Positions 21,301 to 32,957 of a stretch of 64,000 nt of DNA are shown piece by piece. The notes beneath the pieces were generated by a model. It was not told the origin of the DNA and made no database searches. It saw nothing but the letters and a program-made list of their open reading frames with translations. Source of the stretch: Kitagawia praeruptora (Eukaryota; Streptophyta; Magnoliopsida; Apiales; Apiaceae); NCBI GenBank assembly GCA_037693485.1, contig CM075354.1:63721501-63785500 (forward strand), given 5' to 3'. The position numbers and the translations under genes were made by a program. Position 1 is the stretch's first letter, and the number at the start of each line of letters is the position of its first letter.

Positions 21301-24300
21301 TGATTTTTCTGTCCAAAGACTAAAATTCAGTGTTGCGTTAGGTATCTTGTGATGGTGTTGCCAATATTTGATTTATCACATATATTTAGTTTTGAGCATT
21401 TTTTGTGTATTTGTTTTCTATTACAGTTACTGCTAATGTTAACTCTGCTTCTGCTCAATTGAGCATGATTCCGATGTTGAATGGGACAAACTATGTCACA
21501 TGGAAAGAGAATGTTGAAATCGTTCTTGGGTGCATGGATCTTGACCTTGCGCTAAGGAAAGAGCAACCTGTTCCTACTACGGCTGATCCGAAAACGGATC
21601 AGGTTGAGAAATGGGAACGCTCTAATCGCATGTGTCTGGCGATCATGAAGCGGACGATTCCAACTGGTTTTCGGGGCTCTATTGCTGAGAGCACAAATGC
21701 CAAGAAGTTCCTCTCTGAAATTGAGCAATATTTTGCTAAGAATGAGAAAGCGGAAACGAGTAATCTTCTGTCAAAACTCGTGACCATGAAGTATAAGGGA
21801 AAGGGGAACATAAGGGAGTACATCATTGGGATGTCTAATCTTGCTGGCAAACTTAAGGAACTCAAGTTAGAACTTTCGGATGAGTTACTTGTTCACTTGG
21901 TTCTTATTTCACTCCCTCCTCAGTTTGGTCACTTTGTGGTGAGTTATAACACTCAGAAGGAAAAATGGACTCTTAATGAGCTCATTTCACACTGTGTTCA
22001 AGAGGAGGAGAGGGTATTGCGAGACAAGACTGAAAGTGCTCACTTGGCATCTAGCTCTCATGATAAGAAGAGAAAGAGAGGTAAGGATAATGCAAGTGGA
22101 AAACCCAAGCAGTCGCAAGAGAAGCAGGATAAGGGACCAACCTGCTACTTTTGTAAGAAGGCTGGACACACGAAGAAAGAGTGTTCCAAATATGCTGCTT
22201 GGCGTGTGAAGAAGGGTAAGACTTCTGTCTTTGTTTGTTCTGAAGTTAATTTAGCTTCTGTACCTAAAGATACTTGGTGGGTAGATTCTGGTGCTACTAC
22301 TCACATAAGTGTATCAATGCAGGGTTACCTGTGGAGCCGACCGCCAATTGATGCTGAAAGATTCATCTATGTGGGCGATGGCAATAAAGTTCCAGTTGAA
22401 GCTGTTGGAACATTTAGATTATTGTTTAAAACTGGTGTTTATTTGGATTTATTTGAGACTTTTGTTGCACCGTCTTTTAGACGGAACCTTATTTCTATTT
22501 CCTGTTTGGACAAATTTGGCTACACTTGTTCTTTTGGAAATAATAAAGTTAATTTCTCTTTAAATTCAAATTTGGTTGGAACTGGTTCTTTAATTGATAA
22601 TCTTTATATGCTTGATACTGTTACTTTTAATAATGAGATTTTGCACTCTAGTGCAAGAGGTACGAAGCGTAAGTTAACTGAGAATTCTGCCATGTTGTGG
22701 CACAAGCGTTTAGGTCACATCTCTAAACAGAGAATTCAAAGGCTTGTGGATGATAGAATTCTTGATCCCTTAGATTTAAGTGATTTTCAGGTTTGCATAG
22801 AATGCATTAAGGGAAAACAAACAAACTCTAGAAAGTTAGGTGCCAATAGAGCAACGAGTCTCTTAGAACTGATTCATACCGATATTTGTGGACCATTCCC
22901 TACGGCCTCATGGAACGGTCAACGGTATTTTATCACGTTCATAGATGATTACTCAAGGTATGGTTACCTATACTTGATACATGAGAAGTCCCAAGCTTTG
23001 GACGTGTTTAAAGAATATAAAGCTGAAGTTGAGCTTCAGTTGAAGAGTAAAATAAAAGCTGTCAGGTCTGACCGTGGTGGTGAATACTACGGTAGATATG
23101 ATGGATCAGGTGAGCAACGTCCAGGACCCTTTGCTAACTTCCTAAAGGAGTGTGGAATTGTCCCTCAGTACACCATGCCAGGCAAACCTAATATGAATGG
23201 TGTTGCTGAGAGGCGAAACCGTACTCTTAAAGATATGGTGAGAAGTATGATAAGTCATTCTTCTTTACCTGAGGCACTTTGGGGAGATGCACTAAAGACT
23301 GCAGTTTATATCCTTAATAGGGTTCCAACAAAAGCAGTGGCTGAAACCCCTTACAAACTTTGGACTAAGAAAATGCCTAGCATTAAGCATTGTCATGTTT
23401 GGGGTTGTCCAGCTGAGGCAAGGCCATATAGGCCGAATGAAAAGAAACTGGACTCTAGGACGGTCAGTTGCTACTTTGTTGGATATCCGGAGCGTACTCG
23501 CGGATTTAAGTTTTATGATCCCACTACTAGATCCTTCTTTGAGACTGATAATGCAAGATTTTTTGAGGAAGTTGATTTTGGGAGGGAAGGTATAGGTAAA
23601 AGTATTGTCTTTGAAGAAGATAGTCATGAATCTATTCATGATACTGCTGAGAACAATGATCAGATTATGGTACCTATCATTGCTCAAGGCCCTCCGGTTC
23701 AAGACAACACTGACATTCCCCATGAGGAACCAATTCAGCAAAATCAACAACCTCTTGAATCACAAGAGGTGCCATTAAGAAGATCCACTAGAGAGCGGAA
23801 AAGTGCAATTCCAGATGATTATATTGTTTTTCTACAAGAACATGAAGATGGAATTGGCATTGGAGAAGATGATCCTATTAATCTTCAACAAGCCATGCAG
23901 AGTCCTAATTCTCAAAAGTGGGTTGATGCCATGAATGAAGAGATGCAATCTATGAAAGACAATGACGTTTGGGATCTTGTCGAGTTACCTAAAGGATCAA
24001 AACCTATTGATTGCAAATGGGTATTTAAAACCAAAAGGGATTCGAAGGGTAACATCGAAAGATATAAGGCTCGTCTAGTCGCAAAAGGATTCACTCAAAG
24101 GAAAGGTATCGACTACAATGAGACTTTCTCTCCGGTTTCCTCGAAAGACTCATTTAGAATTTTTATGGCGCTTGTGGCTCATTATGACCTAGAGCTACAT
24201 CAGATGGACGTAAAGACGGCGTTTCTCAATGGTAACATTGGTGAGACAATTTATATGGTGCAACCAGAAAACTTTGTCTCTGGAGATCTAAAGACTATAG

Positions 24301-27300
24301 TTTGTAGGTTAAAGAAGTCCATCTATGGTCTCAAGCAGGCTTCACGTGAATGGTATCACAAGTTTCATCATGTTATCACATCATATGGTTTCGAAGTGAA
24401 CTTGGTGGAACATTGTGTATATCACAAGTTCAGTGGGAGCAAATTTATCTTTCTTCTCTTATACGTTGATGACATCTTACTTGCCACTAATGATATAGGC
24501 TTATTGCACGATACCAAGAAATTTCTCGCTAGTCAATTTGAGATGAAGGACCTTGGTAACGCCTCTTTTGTATTAGGAATTCAAATACATCGAGACCGCT
24601 CTCGAGGTATCATTGGATTATCACAAAGGAGCTATATCGAAAAGATCCTGGAAAGATATGGCATGAAAGATTGTGCAGGAATAGATACACCCGTGTCTAA
24701 GGGAGACAAATTTAGTCTCAAACAGTGTCCCAAGAATGAACTTGAGATAAAGGAAATGCAAAGGATACCATATGCCTCGGCTGTGGGAAGTCTAATGTAT
24801 GCTCAAGTTTGTACTCGTCCTGACATAGCATTCATTGTTGGAATGTTGGGAAGATATTTGAGTAATCCGGGAATGGAACAATGGAAAGCAGTCAAGCGAG
24901 TCCTACGGTACTTGAAGAAAACAAAAGACTATATGCTCACATATAGGAAGTCAGATCATCTCAAAGTCATTGGATATTCAGATTCTGATTTTGGAGGATG
25001 CATAGATGAAAGAAAATCTACTTCGGGCTATGTTTATCTACTAGCTGGTGGAGCGATTTCATGGAGGTCTGCCAAACAGACGCTCATAGCTTCATCCACC
25101 ATGGCTGCAGAATATATAGCATGTTTTGAGGCATCCAATCAAGCACTATGGCTGCGAAATTTTGTCACTGGTTTGCGTGTTCTTGATGGTGTTGAAAGAC
25201 CATTAAAGATATTTTGTGATAATAAATCAGCAGTGGAATATTCAAACAACAATAGGAGCACTACGGAAGCAAAACATATAGATATAAAGTTCCTAGTTGT
25301 TAAAGAAAAGATACAGAGTGGACAGATTTCGATAGAACACATTGGGACCAACTCCATGATTGCGGATCCGCTCACCAAGGCTTTAGCACCTAAGGTTTTT
25401 CACGAGCATACTGCTCATATGGGTGTTACCTTGTGTGATACTTTGGTTTAGTGGGAGTTTGTATTTTTTTGGTGTTTTATGTTATAAACATTGAGTTGTT
25501 TATGTTCTGCAGAATACAGTTGATGGATTTAATTTAATTAAATGTCACTCTGCTTTTGTTCGATTTTCTTGTTGTGGTTTAACATTTAGTTGAGAAAATT
25601 GGAATCAATCTCATTAGAGATTGACTAAGGACTAGTTGGAAATAGGCATTATATAGATCACATTGTATGTAATTTCCATACCACTCATCCATGCTTTGAT
25701 TCATGTCGTTGAATATATTTGTGTGGTGACCACGGAAGGTTTAGTCACGTTATAATAGTGACAAATGCCGCCAGAATCTCAAACTGATATAGTAGACGGA
25801 CCGAATTGTTTTAGTAAAATCTAAAGGATAATGAATAGCATAAGGTTGTGCACTAAAGATTATGTATAATTGATTTCGGATTAATATGCAGCCCAAGTGG
25901 GAGATTGTTATTATTATTTTTAATAATAATTTATATGGGCTACATATTAATATTCAATTATATTAGCTATTTGTTTTATTGGGTTAAATAAAGTGATCAA
26001 ATAAGAAGCCCATTTAGATTGTTGATTTTTGTTTGGACTAAATGAGTGGATACCCAATATACAAAGCCCAATTTAATTATAATGGGAAGTTAAATCGGGT
26101 GGTATATGAAAGGTTATAGTCCCCAATATATTAAACACGTAATAGAGTTTTTCTTCCACCCATCAGAGAGAACTTGCTGTGGAAACTTCAGGGTGTTTGA
26201 TTGAGGAAGACGATAACAAGTACACAAGGACTCTACCGCTATTACTTTATCATGGATACAGGTACGCTTCCGCCTAACGATTTAATCTCGATAATCGAAT
26301 ATGATGTTGCGATCCTTGTCTCTATTTTAGAGAATTAAGTGTTTAAGTGTTTATAGAATTGTTAGATTCTATCAATTAACACATAAAAGGAAGTAAAGGC
26401 TGAATCGAATCAAATTTTTGTTGAATGTAATATTCTTATCCTTTCAAAAGAAAATATATAAGATATACTACAGTTATCTTTTGATTAGATTCACAATTGA
26501 TCATTCTTTTTTTTTTAATTATGAATAAGTTGGCTTATATGTCATACAAAGAGCTATAATCCAACAAGGACATGAGATGACAAGAGATAAACTATCTCAT
26601 CTTATTCAATTAGAATCAGATATGCCTAGAAATTCAGCTGTTGGTAATTATAGTAGGTGATTACACATTATTTTTTAATCTCTATAATAGAAGAAATAAT
26701 TGTAAGAAAATCACCTTTGACTGCCTACTGCAGGTGGCAAGCGTTCGTTCCCAAAAGCTTCTGCTACCAACAAAGGTTCAGCAGCCGACTGCCCCAGACC
26801 ACTATCAATGATGGTATCCATTGGAAGCTTACCAGTTCGGCGTTGGTAAATTCCAGGGTTTGACAACTCTTGGCTTATCCCAGTGGTTGCAATCACAGGG
26901 AGCACATCATGTTGTGGATCGTTAGGTGTTTGTCGGGAACTGCTAGCCCCTTGATTCTTCTTAGAGGCTAGCATTGCCATGGCATTTTCCATTGATTGCT
27001 GTGTATAATGCAATCAAATCTTAGATACATATTATATATGAATGAATTTTAACTACAAAGACTTAAAATTCATCAAAAAAGACCTGTCCAGAAGACTGTA
27101 CATTTTCTCCCGCTTTGTTCGACAGTCTTGAACAAAATGTGGGCCAGAAAAATTGCCACCACTCTGTCAACAGACTTTCCTCGCACCTTGCCACTAAAAA
27201 TATATTTAGAAGAAGAAAAGGTAAAAGATTTGAAAGAAGAAAAAGTAGTGAAAATGGGATATTCTTCTCCCAAGAAATATATCAAACACACATTTTTTAG

Positions 27301-28894
27301 TTTCAAGAAAAAATCAAACAAACAAAATTCCGACAAAAATGTATTTCTTGGGGTAGGTAACACAAAATAAATTAACACCACAAACCAACAACTAGGCCGC
27401 CAATACACCTATTAGTCATTTATTATCATTATATTTTAATTTAAAAACTACAAATGATATATCACAAACATTTGATAAAAGTTAAAATATAGAGGCACTA
27501 ATTTTTCAAAAAGTATTTAATTATACAGCCAAGAATTTTTTCAAAACTCATAAAAGTTGATTATATATTATAATAATTCTAACAAAAACATATATAAACA
27601 ATAACGTGACCATATTAATGAAAAACAAAAATACAAAAAATAGTAGTTGGATCTCGACAGAAACCTAAGATATACAACTATGAAAAAATAAATAAATTTC
27701 TTTTAAAAGAAAGAACTATTTGTACTTTGGAAAATCATTCCATAAAGGCTATGTAAATCTATAACTATACCAAAATTAATTAATTAATTTTTTTTGTAAA
27801 ACATAAAAAGAATATATACCTTTGTAAAAAATATTTGTATTGACAAGTGGTCCACACAAATGACAAATATATACTAACTCATTATATATACTATGAGTTA
27901 AGTTCTATAGAGACCAACATTTTTAGTGGAGACCGGAGACCAATATCAATCAAAATATTGAAAAAACTTATTTATTGAAAACCATGTTATATGAAAATCA
28001 CTATATCATTTATTTCATTGAAAATCTTGAAGAATTTTACATGCAAATTTAATTAAAAAGCTTGAAAATCATGTATATTCTGCAAACAAAATATTGCAGA
28101 ACGTATTGTTCTCCAAAACATGTTCTGCTTGTAAATCATAAATGATTTTTAACATTTTGAATGAAATGATAATATTAATTAAACATTCTTTGCAAATATA
28201 TATGTTTTTGCAATATTTTGAGTCCATAATGTAAATGATCTCGTCTGCACTCTTGGTCTAGACTATATATACTATACATACATAAAAATTAAGTTACTAT
28301 ATAAGTCTTTCATTTTGTTTTTTTTAGCTAGCGAAACCAAATTTCAAAAACTCAAGCAATCAATCAATAACAATACTCTTGGTCTAGACTATAAGTATAT
28401 ATACATAGAAATTAAGTTACTATATAATTCTTTCATTTTGTTTTGTTTAGCAAAACCAAATTTCAAAAACTCAAGCAATCAATCAATAACAAAAGAACAA
28501 CAGGAACAAGAAAAACAAGAGTTCAAGATTTAGACTACACAAATAAGTTCCTCTCATAAACAATGATCCACTGAAAGCTAAAGAAAAAAACACAACAAAA
28601 TATATTTTGACAAGAAAACTACTTACATTGTGATTTTTCAAGATTTGCTTCTTGCGCAAATATTTCAGCAGCGTCATGTAAATTTTTCTCCTTCATGTGA
28701 TTATAAACATAGAGTTGAAACCTGCAAATGTCCAAATCAAATAAAATTACATCAATGGATTATACATATATAGAACACTAAATGTCCAAATATAGAATCG
28801 TAAAACCACAAAGGAGTCTGACTCACATCTTTTCATCCTCTCCATTCTCAATAGCCTTTTTCATTTCTGCCCACCATTCATTTCCAGTAGCCAT
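18338..28894 (-). CDS. LisH/LUFS-domain protein (LEUNIG-like N-terminus, no WD40)
   Basis: Eight exons with GT-AG borders and consistent phase give 286 residues: 28894-28827, 28721-28627, 27193-27084, 26998-26715, 19633-19585, 19501-19405, 18611-18559, 18442-18338. Residues 1-23 start [19 protein letters not shown]; 24-52 form a LisH dimerisation motif ([20 protein letters not shown]); 63-80 ([17 protein letters not shown]) match the rest of the LUFS domain of LEUNIG/LUH-type corepressors. Residues 92-286 are low in structure, rich in Pro/Ser/Gln, with [14 protein letters not shown] as the most gene-like block. LEUNIG binds SEUSS through this domain and represses transcription; the long WD40 part is absent here, so this may be a dominant-interfering or adaptor-like paralogue (inference). 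Intron 4 contains a complete copia element, which leaves the coding sequence untouched. The last exon may be shifted: the +1 frame after 18350 reads [19 protein letters not shown] to TGA at 18280. Confidence 0.78.
19862..20330 (+). repeat. 5' LTR of the copia element
   Basis: TGTTATTATT ... GATTCTATCA. It contains an ATG at 20208 followed at once by a splice donor (CAG|GTACGC, 20217/20218), which seems to be the start of gag. Transcription must therefore begin upstream of 20208 within the LTR. Confidence 0.95.
20208..25451 (+). CDS. copia gag-pol polyprotein (spliced start inferred)
   Basis: A single frame is open from 21405 or earlier to TAG at 25451. Just before the conserved part stands a splice acceptor (TTCTATTACAG, ending 21426). 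Joining it to ATGGATACAG at 20208-20217 in the LTR keeps frame and gives [14 protein letters not shown], about 1344 residues; the unspliced frame has no ATG at its head. Domains: gag with a zinc knuckle [14 protein letters not shown] (near 22143); protease [10 protein letters not shown] (near 22280); integrase with [18 protein letters not shown] and [10 protein letters not shown]; reverse transcriptase with KTAFLNG and YVDDILLA (near 24462); RNase H with GYSDSDFGG and ASSTMAAEY (near 24975-25115). All catalytic residues are present and there is no stop, so this copy may be able to move. Confidence 0.92.
20333..20344 (+). other. primer-binding site of the copia element
   Basis: TGGTATCAGAGC, complementary to the 3' end of initiator methionine tRNA, two bases after the LTR. 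It lies inside the inferred leader intron (20218-21426). Confidence 0.9.
25889..25905 (+). other. polypurine tract of the copia element
   Basis: AAGTGGGAGAT directly before the 3' LTR, the plus-strand primer typical of plant copia elements. The 450 bases between the stop codon and this tract are 3' untranslated sequence without another gene. Confidence 0.85.
25906..26374 (+). repeat. 3' LTR of the copia element
   Basis: Same sequence as the 5' LTR over 469 bases by direct reading, followed by the ATTAA duplication and the continuation of the host intron. Confidence 0.95.
28251..28497. repeat. tandem duplication of about 125 bp in intron 2 of the LisH gene
   Basis: CTCTTGGTCTAGACTATA ... CAATCAATCAATAACAA occurs twice in direct order (about 28251-28376 and 28377-28497) with a few changes. 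It lies fully within the intron 27194-28626. Confidence 0.85.
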
Positions 28895-28979
28895 TTTCTT
28901 GAACACAAAAGAGGCACAAACAAGGAATACGAGAAAATAAAAGTGCAATGAACAAAAAATTAAAAAGCAAAGGAAGGAA

Positions 28980-29950
28980 TATATTTAAATATATGTAACC
29001 AAACGGAAAAGAACATATGAACTTAGCAATGATGTGATTCACATAATATCAGATTTTATGTATAAAAATCTCATAGATTTAGCCAGGATTTAAATAAGTA
29101 TAGAAAAGCACTAGGAAAACAATAAAAATGTTATTTAATAAAATCCATAATTTTAATAGATATTTCAAAAAATCTTAATTAAATGCTATCATGTTCTTAG
29201 GGATAATTTCAAATTTTAGATAAATATCTCAGATATTTTTTTTAAATCCTTATTAAATATTTCGAGAATTTAATGACTATTTTCCAAATCCAAACTGAAT
29301 GTAATTGGATTTCTTAAATCCAAAACATCCTTTAGAATATTGATCGAATGCATAAAAGTTTTTTTTGAAATTCTCATTGAATAACTCCAAAATTTAACGG
29401 GATTTTTTTAAATTAACATGTGACAACTCCAAATATCGATCACGTTCTTACTCGTGTTCCCATGCTCGGAAAAGTTTTAAATATATGTACGTAACCTAAC
29501 AAAAAATAACATATGAACTTGTCAATGATGTGTATTCACATAATAACATATTTTATGTATAAAGATCTAGAGATTTGCCCAAGATTTAAATAAGTATAGA
29601 AAAACACTAGGAAAATAATAAAAATGTTATTTAATAAAATCCAATAATTTTAATAGATTTTTCAAAAAATCTTAATTAAATGCTATCATGGTTTTAGGGA
29701 TAATTTTAAATTTTAGATGAATATCTCACATTATTTTTTGAAATCCTTAGTAAATACTTTTAGAATTTAATGACTCTTTTCCAAATCCAAAGTGAATGTT
29801 GGATTTCTTAAATCCAAAACATCCTTTAGGATATTGATTGAATGCATAAAAGTTTTTTTTTGAAATCCTCAATGAATAACTCCAAAATTTAATGGGATTT
29901 TTTGAAATAAATCTGTTATAACTCCAAATATGGATCACGTCCTTACTCGT
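28980..29950. repeat. tandem duplication of about 496 bp upstream of the LisH gene
   Basis: Two direct copies (about 28980-29475 and 29476-29950) with a period of 496 bases, about 90 % alike, built of AT-rich sequence containing internal AAATCC-type repeats. The first copy starts about 90 bases before the ATG and contains a TATATTTAAATATA stretch that could serve as TATA box of the gene; the second copy repeats part of the promoter region. Confidence 0.85.
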
Positions 29951-30533
29951 CCATAGACCCTGTTTGCCAAAATAGGGCTATGGTAACACTTCAGCTATGT
30001 TAGGTTCTCAGCAGTAACTATATATAGATATCTAAGGTACCTTCAAAAGCAGCCTAGCTAAGGTAACATGACAAATGTGCTTACAAAAAACTTCTATATC
30101 AACATCTTAAACACTCTACAATAACATAGTTTGTGTGTTACAAAAGATGATACAATTTTGCATAGGGGCAACTGTGGGGCCCACATCTAGTCCCACTTTT
30201 TCAGCCTGCTTGTGGGGCCCACATGCTCAATGTGCAAGTCCTATTGTAACACCTAATATTACCTATTATAACACCATAAGTGTAACAAAATAAAATGTAC
30301 TACTTCAATATTGAATTTTCCATCATATAAACCAACCACCAATTCAAGTCCTAATTTCATTAACCAAAAACATAACTATTACAATAACAAACTGCATCAA
30401 GCTATCAAGCTATCAAATCCAGCATCACTAAAGAAAGTAAATTAAAACGTAAAGTACTAGAAGACAATAACATATTCATTTTAACAATCACTTCGCAATG
30501 TCATGAGCCGGATTTATAACATGTAGCTAGGAT

Positions 30534-30725
30534 CTAACTGCCCTCCTCTTGGTGCACTATGTGTATTAGGTGCAAGTCATCTTCAGCTCCTGCGATAAAT
30601 AAAACTGGGATATCTTGAACTACTGCTACTAAAGATGCTGCATCTTTCGGAGATAGCATTGTTTCAAACGATAGTCTACCTGTCTCACGGAGTGCTTCAA
30701 CCCAACCTTCTACACATAAAGGGGC
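30534..30725 (-). pseudogene. captured exon of an alpha/beta-hydrolase gene
   Basis: After an acceptor (TATATTCAG) the minus strand reads APLCVEGWVEALRETGRLS, then LSPKDAASLVAVVQDIPVLF and IAGAEDD, closing with TAG after HQEEGS (63 residues). The IPVLFIAGAED block is the strand and acidic-residue region of the alpha/beta-hydrolase fold. The catalytic His part that should follow is missing, so it is a fragment. No upstream exons are nearby. Confidence 0.5.
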
Positions 30726-31342
30726 CTGAATATAAATAATACCAATTTAGAAAAGGGAGCTTCAAAATGCTTATCTAGACGATGGTAATATATATATATA
30801 TATACAAACGCCAATTACGGAACTTGTCCCAATGGATGATAGATGAATAAACAGGAAAACTTAGCAAAAAAAAAAAGATGAATAAACAGGAAAAAGGAAA
30901 AACGGGATCATGTGTTTCTCTAGTTATTCACCACTTTATATTAGCCAATTTTTTTTACCACGGTACATAATTAAAACAAATCACATATTTCCCAACACTA
31001 AATTGTAAAAAGAATATCACCCTACCTTAATAAACAAAGTAGCCGAAATGGAAGAATTAAACAAGCAATGAAAAACTTTACGAAATAATTGAATTGAGTT
31101 ATGTATTTAATAATACAGAACAAATATACTGTTTCGCACAAACATATATTTGCTAAAAGTAAAAGGTGTATGGGCTATGTTAGTATAGTTTATTTCTTCG
31201 TGATAATAATCAGTAATAGTACCAGGCTGACTCTAATTACAAGATGGCTGCAACTGCAGATTGTGATTACTATTTTGACATGATGTTGTACTACGTTCCT
31301 TTTCCATAACTTATTTAGCTCACTGTTGTGGATCTTAAACAG

Positions 31343-31550
31343 GTTAGAAATGAGAAAGTTGGAGATTTTTTAGCTTTTCTCAAGAAGTGGGAGAGACTCT
31401 GCAAACTGTTTTCCTTAATTGGAGATGAGGATTACCAATCACAATTTCCATCCTTAGAGTTTGAGGACAATGATGAAGATGACGAGGAGGAAGTTGTAGA
31501 TAACGATGAAATATTTGAAGTAGAGAAGATTTTGTCTATATTACCATTTA
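31343..31550 (+). pseudogene. captured exon of a chromomethylase (CMT-type DNA methyltransferase)
   Basis: Following an acceptor (GATCTTAAACAG, ending 31342) the frame reads VRNEKVGDFLAFLKKWERLC and then an acidic stretch (EDNDEDDEEEVVDNDE) ending EIFEVEKILSI. Plant CMT proteins have exactly this order before their chromodomain: VRNE...DFL.LLKEW.RLC, an acidic linker and FEVEK.LGI. The rest of the chromodomain and the methyltransferase core are absent. Embedded in a CACTA-like element, hence probably transduplicated and not functional. Confidence 0.6.
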
Positions 31551-31779
31551 AGTGTAACATTTTAGCATTTGTGAATATTTTGGATGTATTTTTTCAAGTG
31601 TATAATAGTAATCATGTTATTTAATCTATGTTTGTGTTCAAATTAAATTGGGAAATTTTAATTATTGTAGGTTTTTCATTGTACAAAATTTTGTTAAAGC
31701 ATGTTATTTTGATTGTTTACCAGGTTTTTGGGATTGGGCATAGAGAAACAAAAAAAAGAAAAAAAAATTTGTGGACAAT

Positions 31780-32065
31780 ATACGTTGGTTCCCACGTGGG
31801 CGATGTATAAAACATAATCTATTTGGACATTATACGTCGGTTTTTTGGACATTATATGTCGACTTTCTTGGACATTATACGTCGCCCTTTTAACCGACGT
31901 ATATTAAACTTTATACGTCGCCTTTTTAACCGACGTAAAAGACTCGTGACTTTATACGTCGCCCCTCTATACGTCGCCATTTAACCGACGTATAAGACCT
32001 ATTTAACCGACGTAAAAGGCCAATTTTATACGTCGCCCCTCTATACATCGCCATTTAACCGATGT
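31780..32065. repeat. TATACGTCGG/CCGACGTATA subterminal-type repeat array
   Basis: About a dozen copies of TTATACGTCGCC, ACCGACGTATA and variants in both orientations. Such arrays are the transposase-binding subterminal regions of one plant CACTA group. The terminal CACTA motif itself was not found beside it, so it may be the remnant of a second element. Confidence 0.65.
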
Positions 32066-32957
32066 GTAAGACCTATGTTAAATGATATTTTTCTATTTTT
32101 AATAGAACTTTTATTTATATGTTTTTTTTATAAATTCGAACTGCAATTCTACTTTCAATCAAACTTTTAATCATATGATTTATAAATACTTATTCTACTT
32201 CAAATAGAACTTCTAATCATATGTCTCCTCTATAAATTCGAACTCTTCTCCTCTATAAATTCGAACACATATTCTACTTCTAATATGTTAAATGATATTT
32301 TTACATTTATTAGTGTTTAAAATTCTAAAATTTTAGAAAATTAGAAAAATAGATAGATTGAGACGATCTTATAGCGCCACCTAAACTCCCTTGTATTCTC
32401 CTTTATATATATATATATATATATATTGATTTATATTAATTTATTGGTATTAATTTAATAATTTTTCAATTTATTATTTCCATTAATTTGAAATAATTCA
32501 TAGTTACTGCAAATTATTATTTTCTCTATTAAATTTTTTAATGAATTTAGTTAAAATTTAATGATTTTTGGATATTACTTTATTTTAAAACCTTTTTATT
32601 CAAAATTTATAAACAAAATTTAATATTTATGAAAAATAAATAATTAAATTATTTGATGGAATATTACGTTTTTAAATGATTCCTTCAACTCTCTTGTTAA
32701 AATTAATTATTTTTAAAATTAAATAATTATCAAATCATTAATTTTAAATAAAATAAAAATTCTGAATACTCTATGGTAACACATCTCATGGTGTTGCCCA
32801 CTGTAACACCTTTTAGAACTAAAGTAACATACTTTGGTGGATTTGGTAACACCACAATCAAAAGGTTGCGATAGCTCAAAACTTTAATAGATATGGTAAC
32901 ATCCAAGAAGGTAACACCCATGCCAAAAGGTTGCAATAGGCCATATATGGCGTAGTG

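Larger units (their letters stand above)
19862..26374 (+). mobile_element. complete Ty1/copia retrotransposon in intron 4 of the LisH gene
   Basis: LTRs at 19862-20330 and 25906-26374 (469 bp each) read as identical. Target duplication ATTAA at 19857-19861 and 26375-26379. Primer-binding site after the left LTR, polypurine tract before the right one, and a full gag-pol frame between. Integrase precedes reverse transcriptase, the copia order. Identical LTRs mean a very recent insertion, since they start identical and then diverge. Its orientation is opposite to the host gene. Confidence 0.97.
29960..32957. mobile_element. CACTA-like element carrying gene fragments
   Basis: The right end reads GCCATATATGGCGTAGTG (to 32957), i.e. 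CACTACGCCATATATGGC on the other strand. The left end (GCCAAAATAGGGCTATGG from 29966) aligns with it as an inverted repeat, but the outer CACTA bases are changed (CTGTTT). Both ends carry many GTAACAC words as subterminal repeats. No transposase was found. Inside lie an exon of an alpha/beta-hydrolase gene, an exon of a chromomethylase gene and a second type of CACTA subterminal repeat, so it is either a Pack-type element or a composite. Confidence 0.5.

Noticed and set aside
21405..21426. Start of the copia frame at 21405
   Set aside because: The codon there is GTG and the following bases form a polypyrimidine tract and splice acceptor; the spliced start in the LTR explains the frame better.
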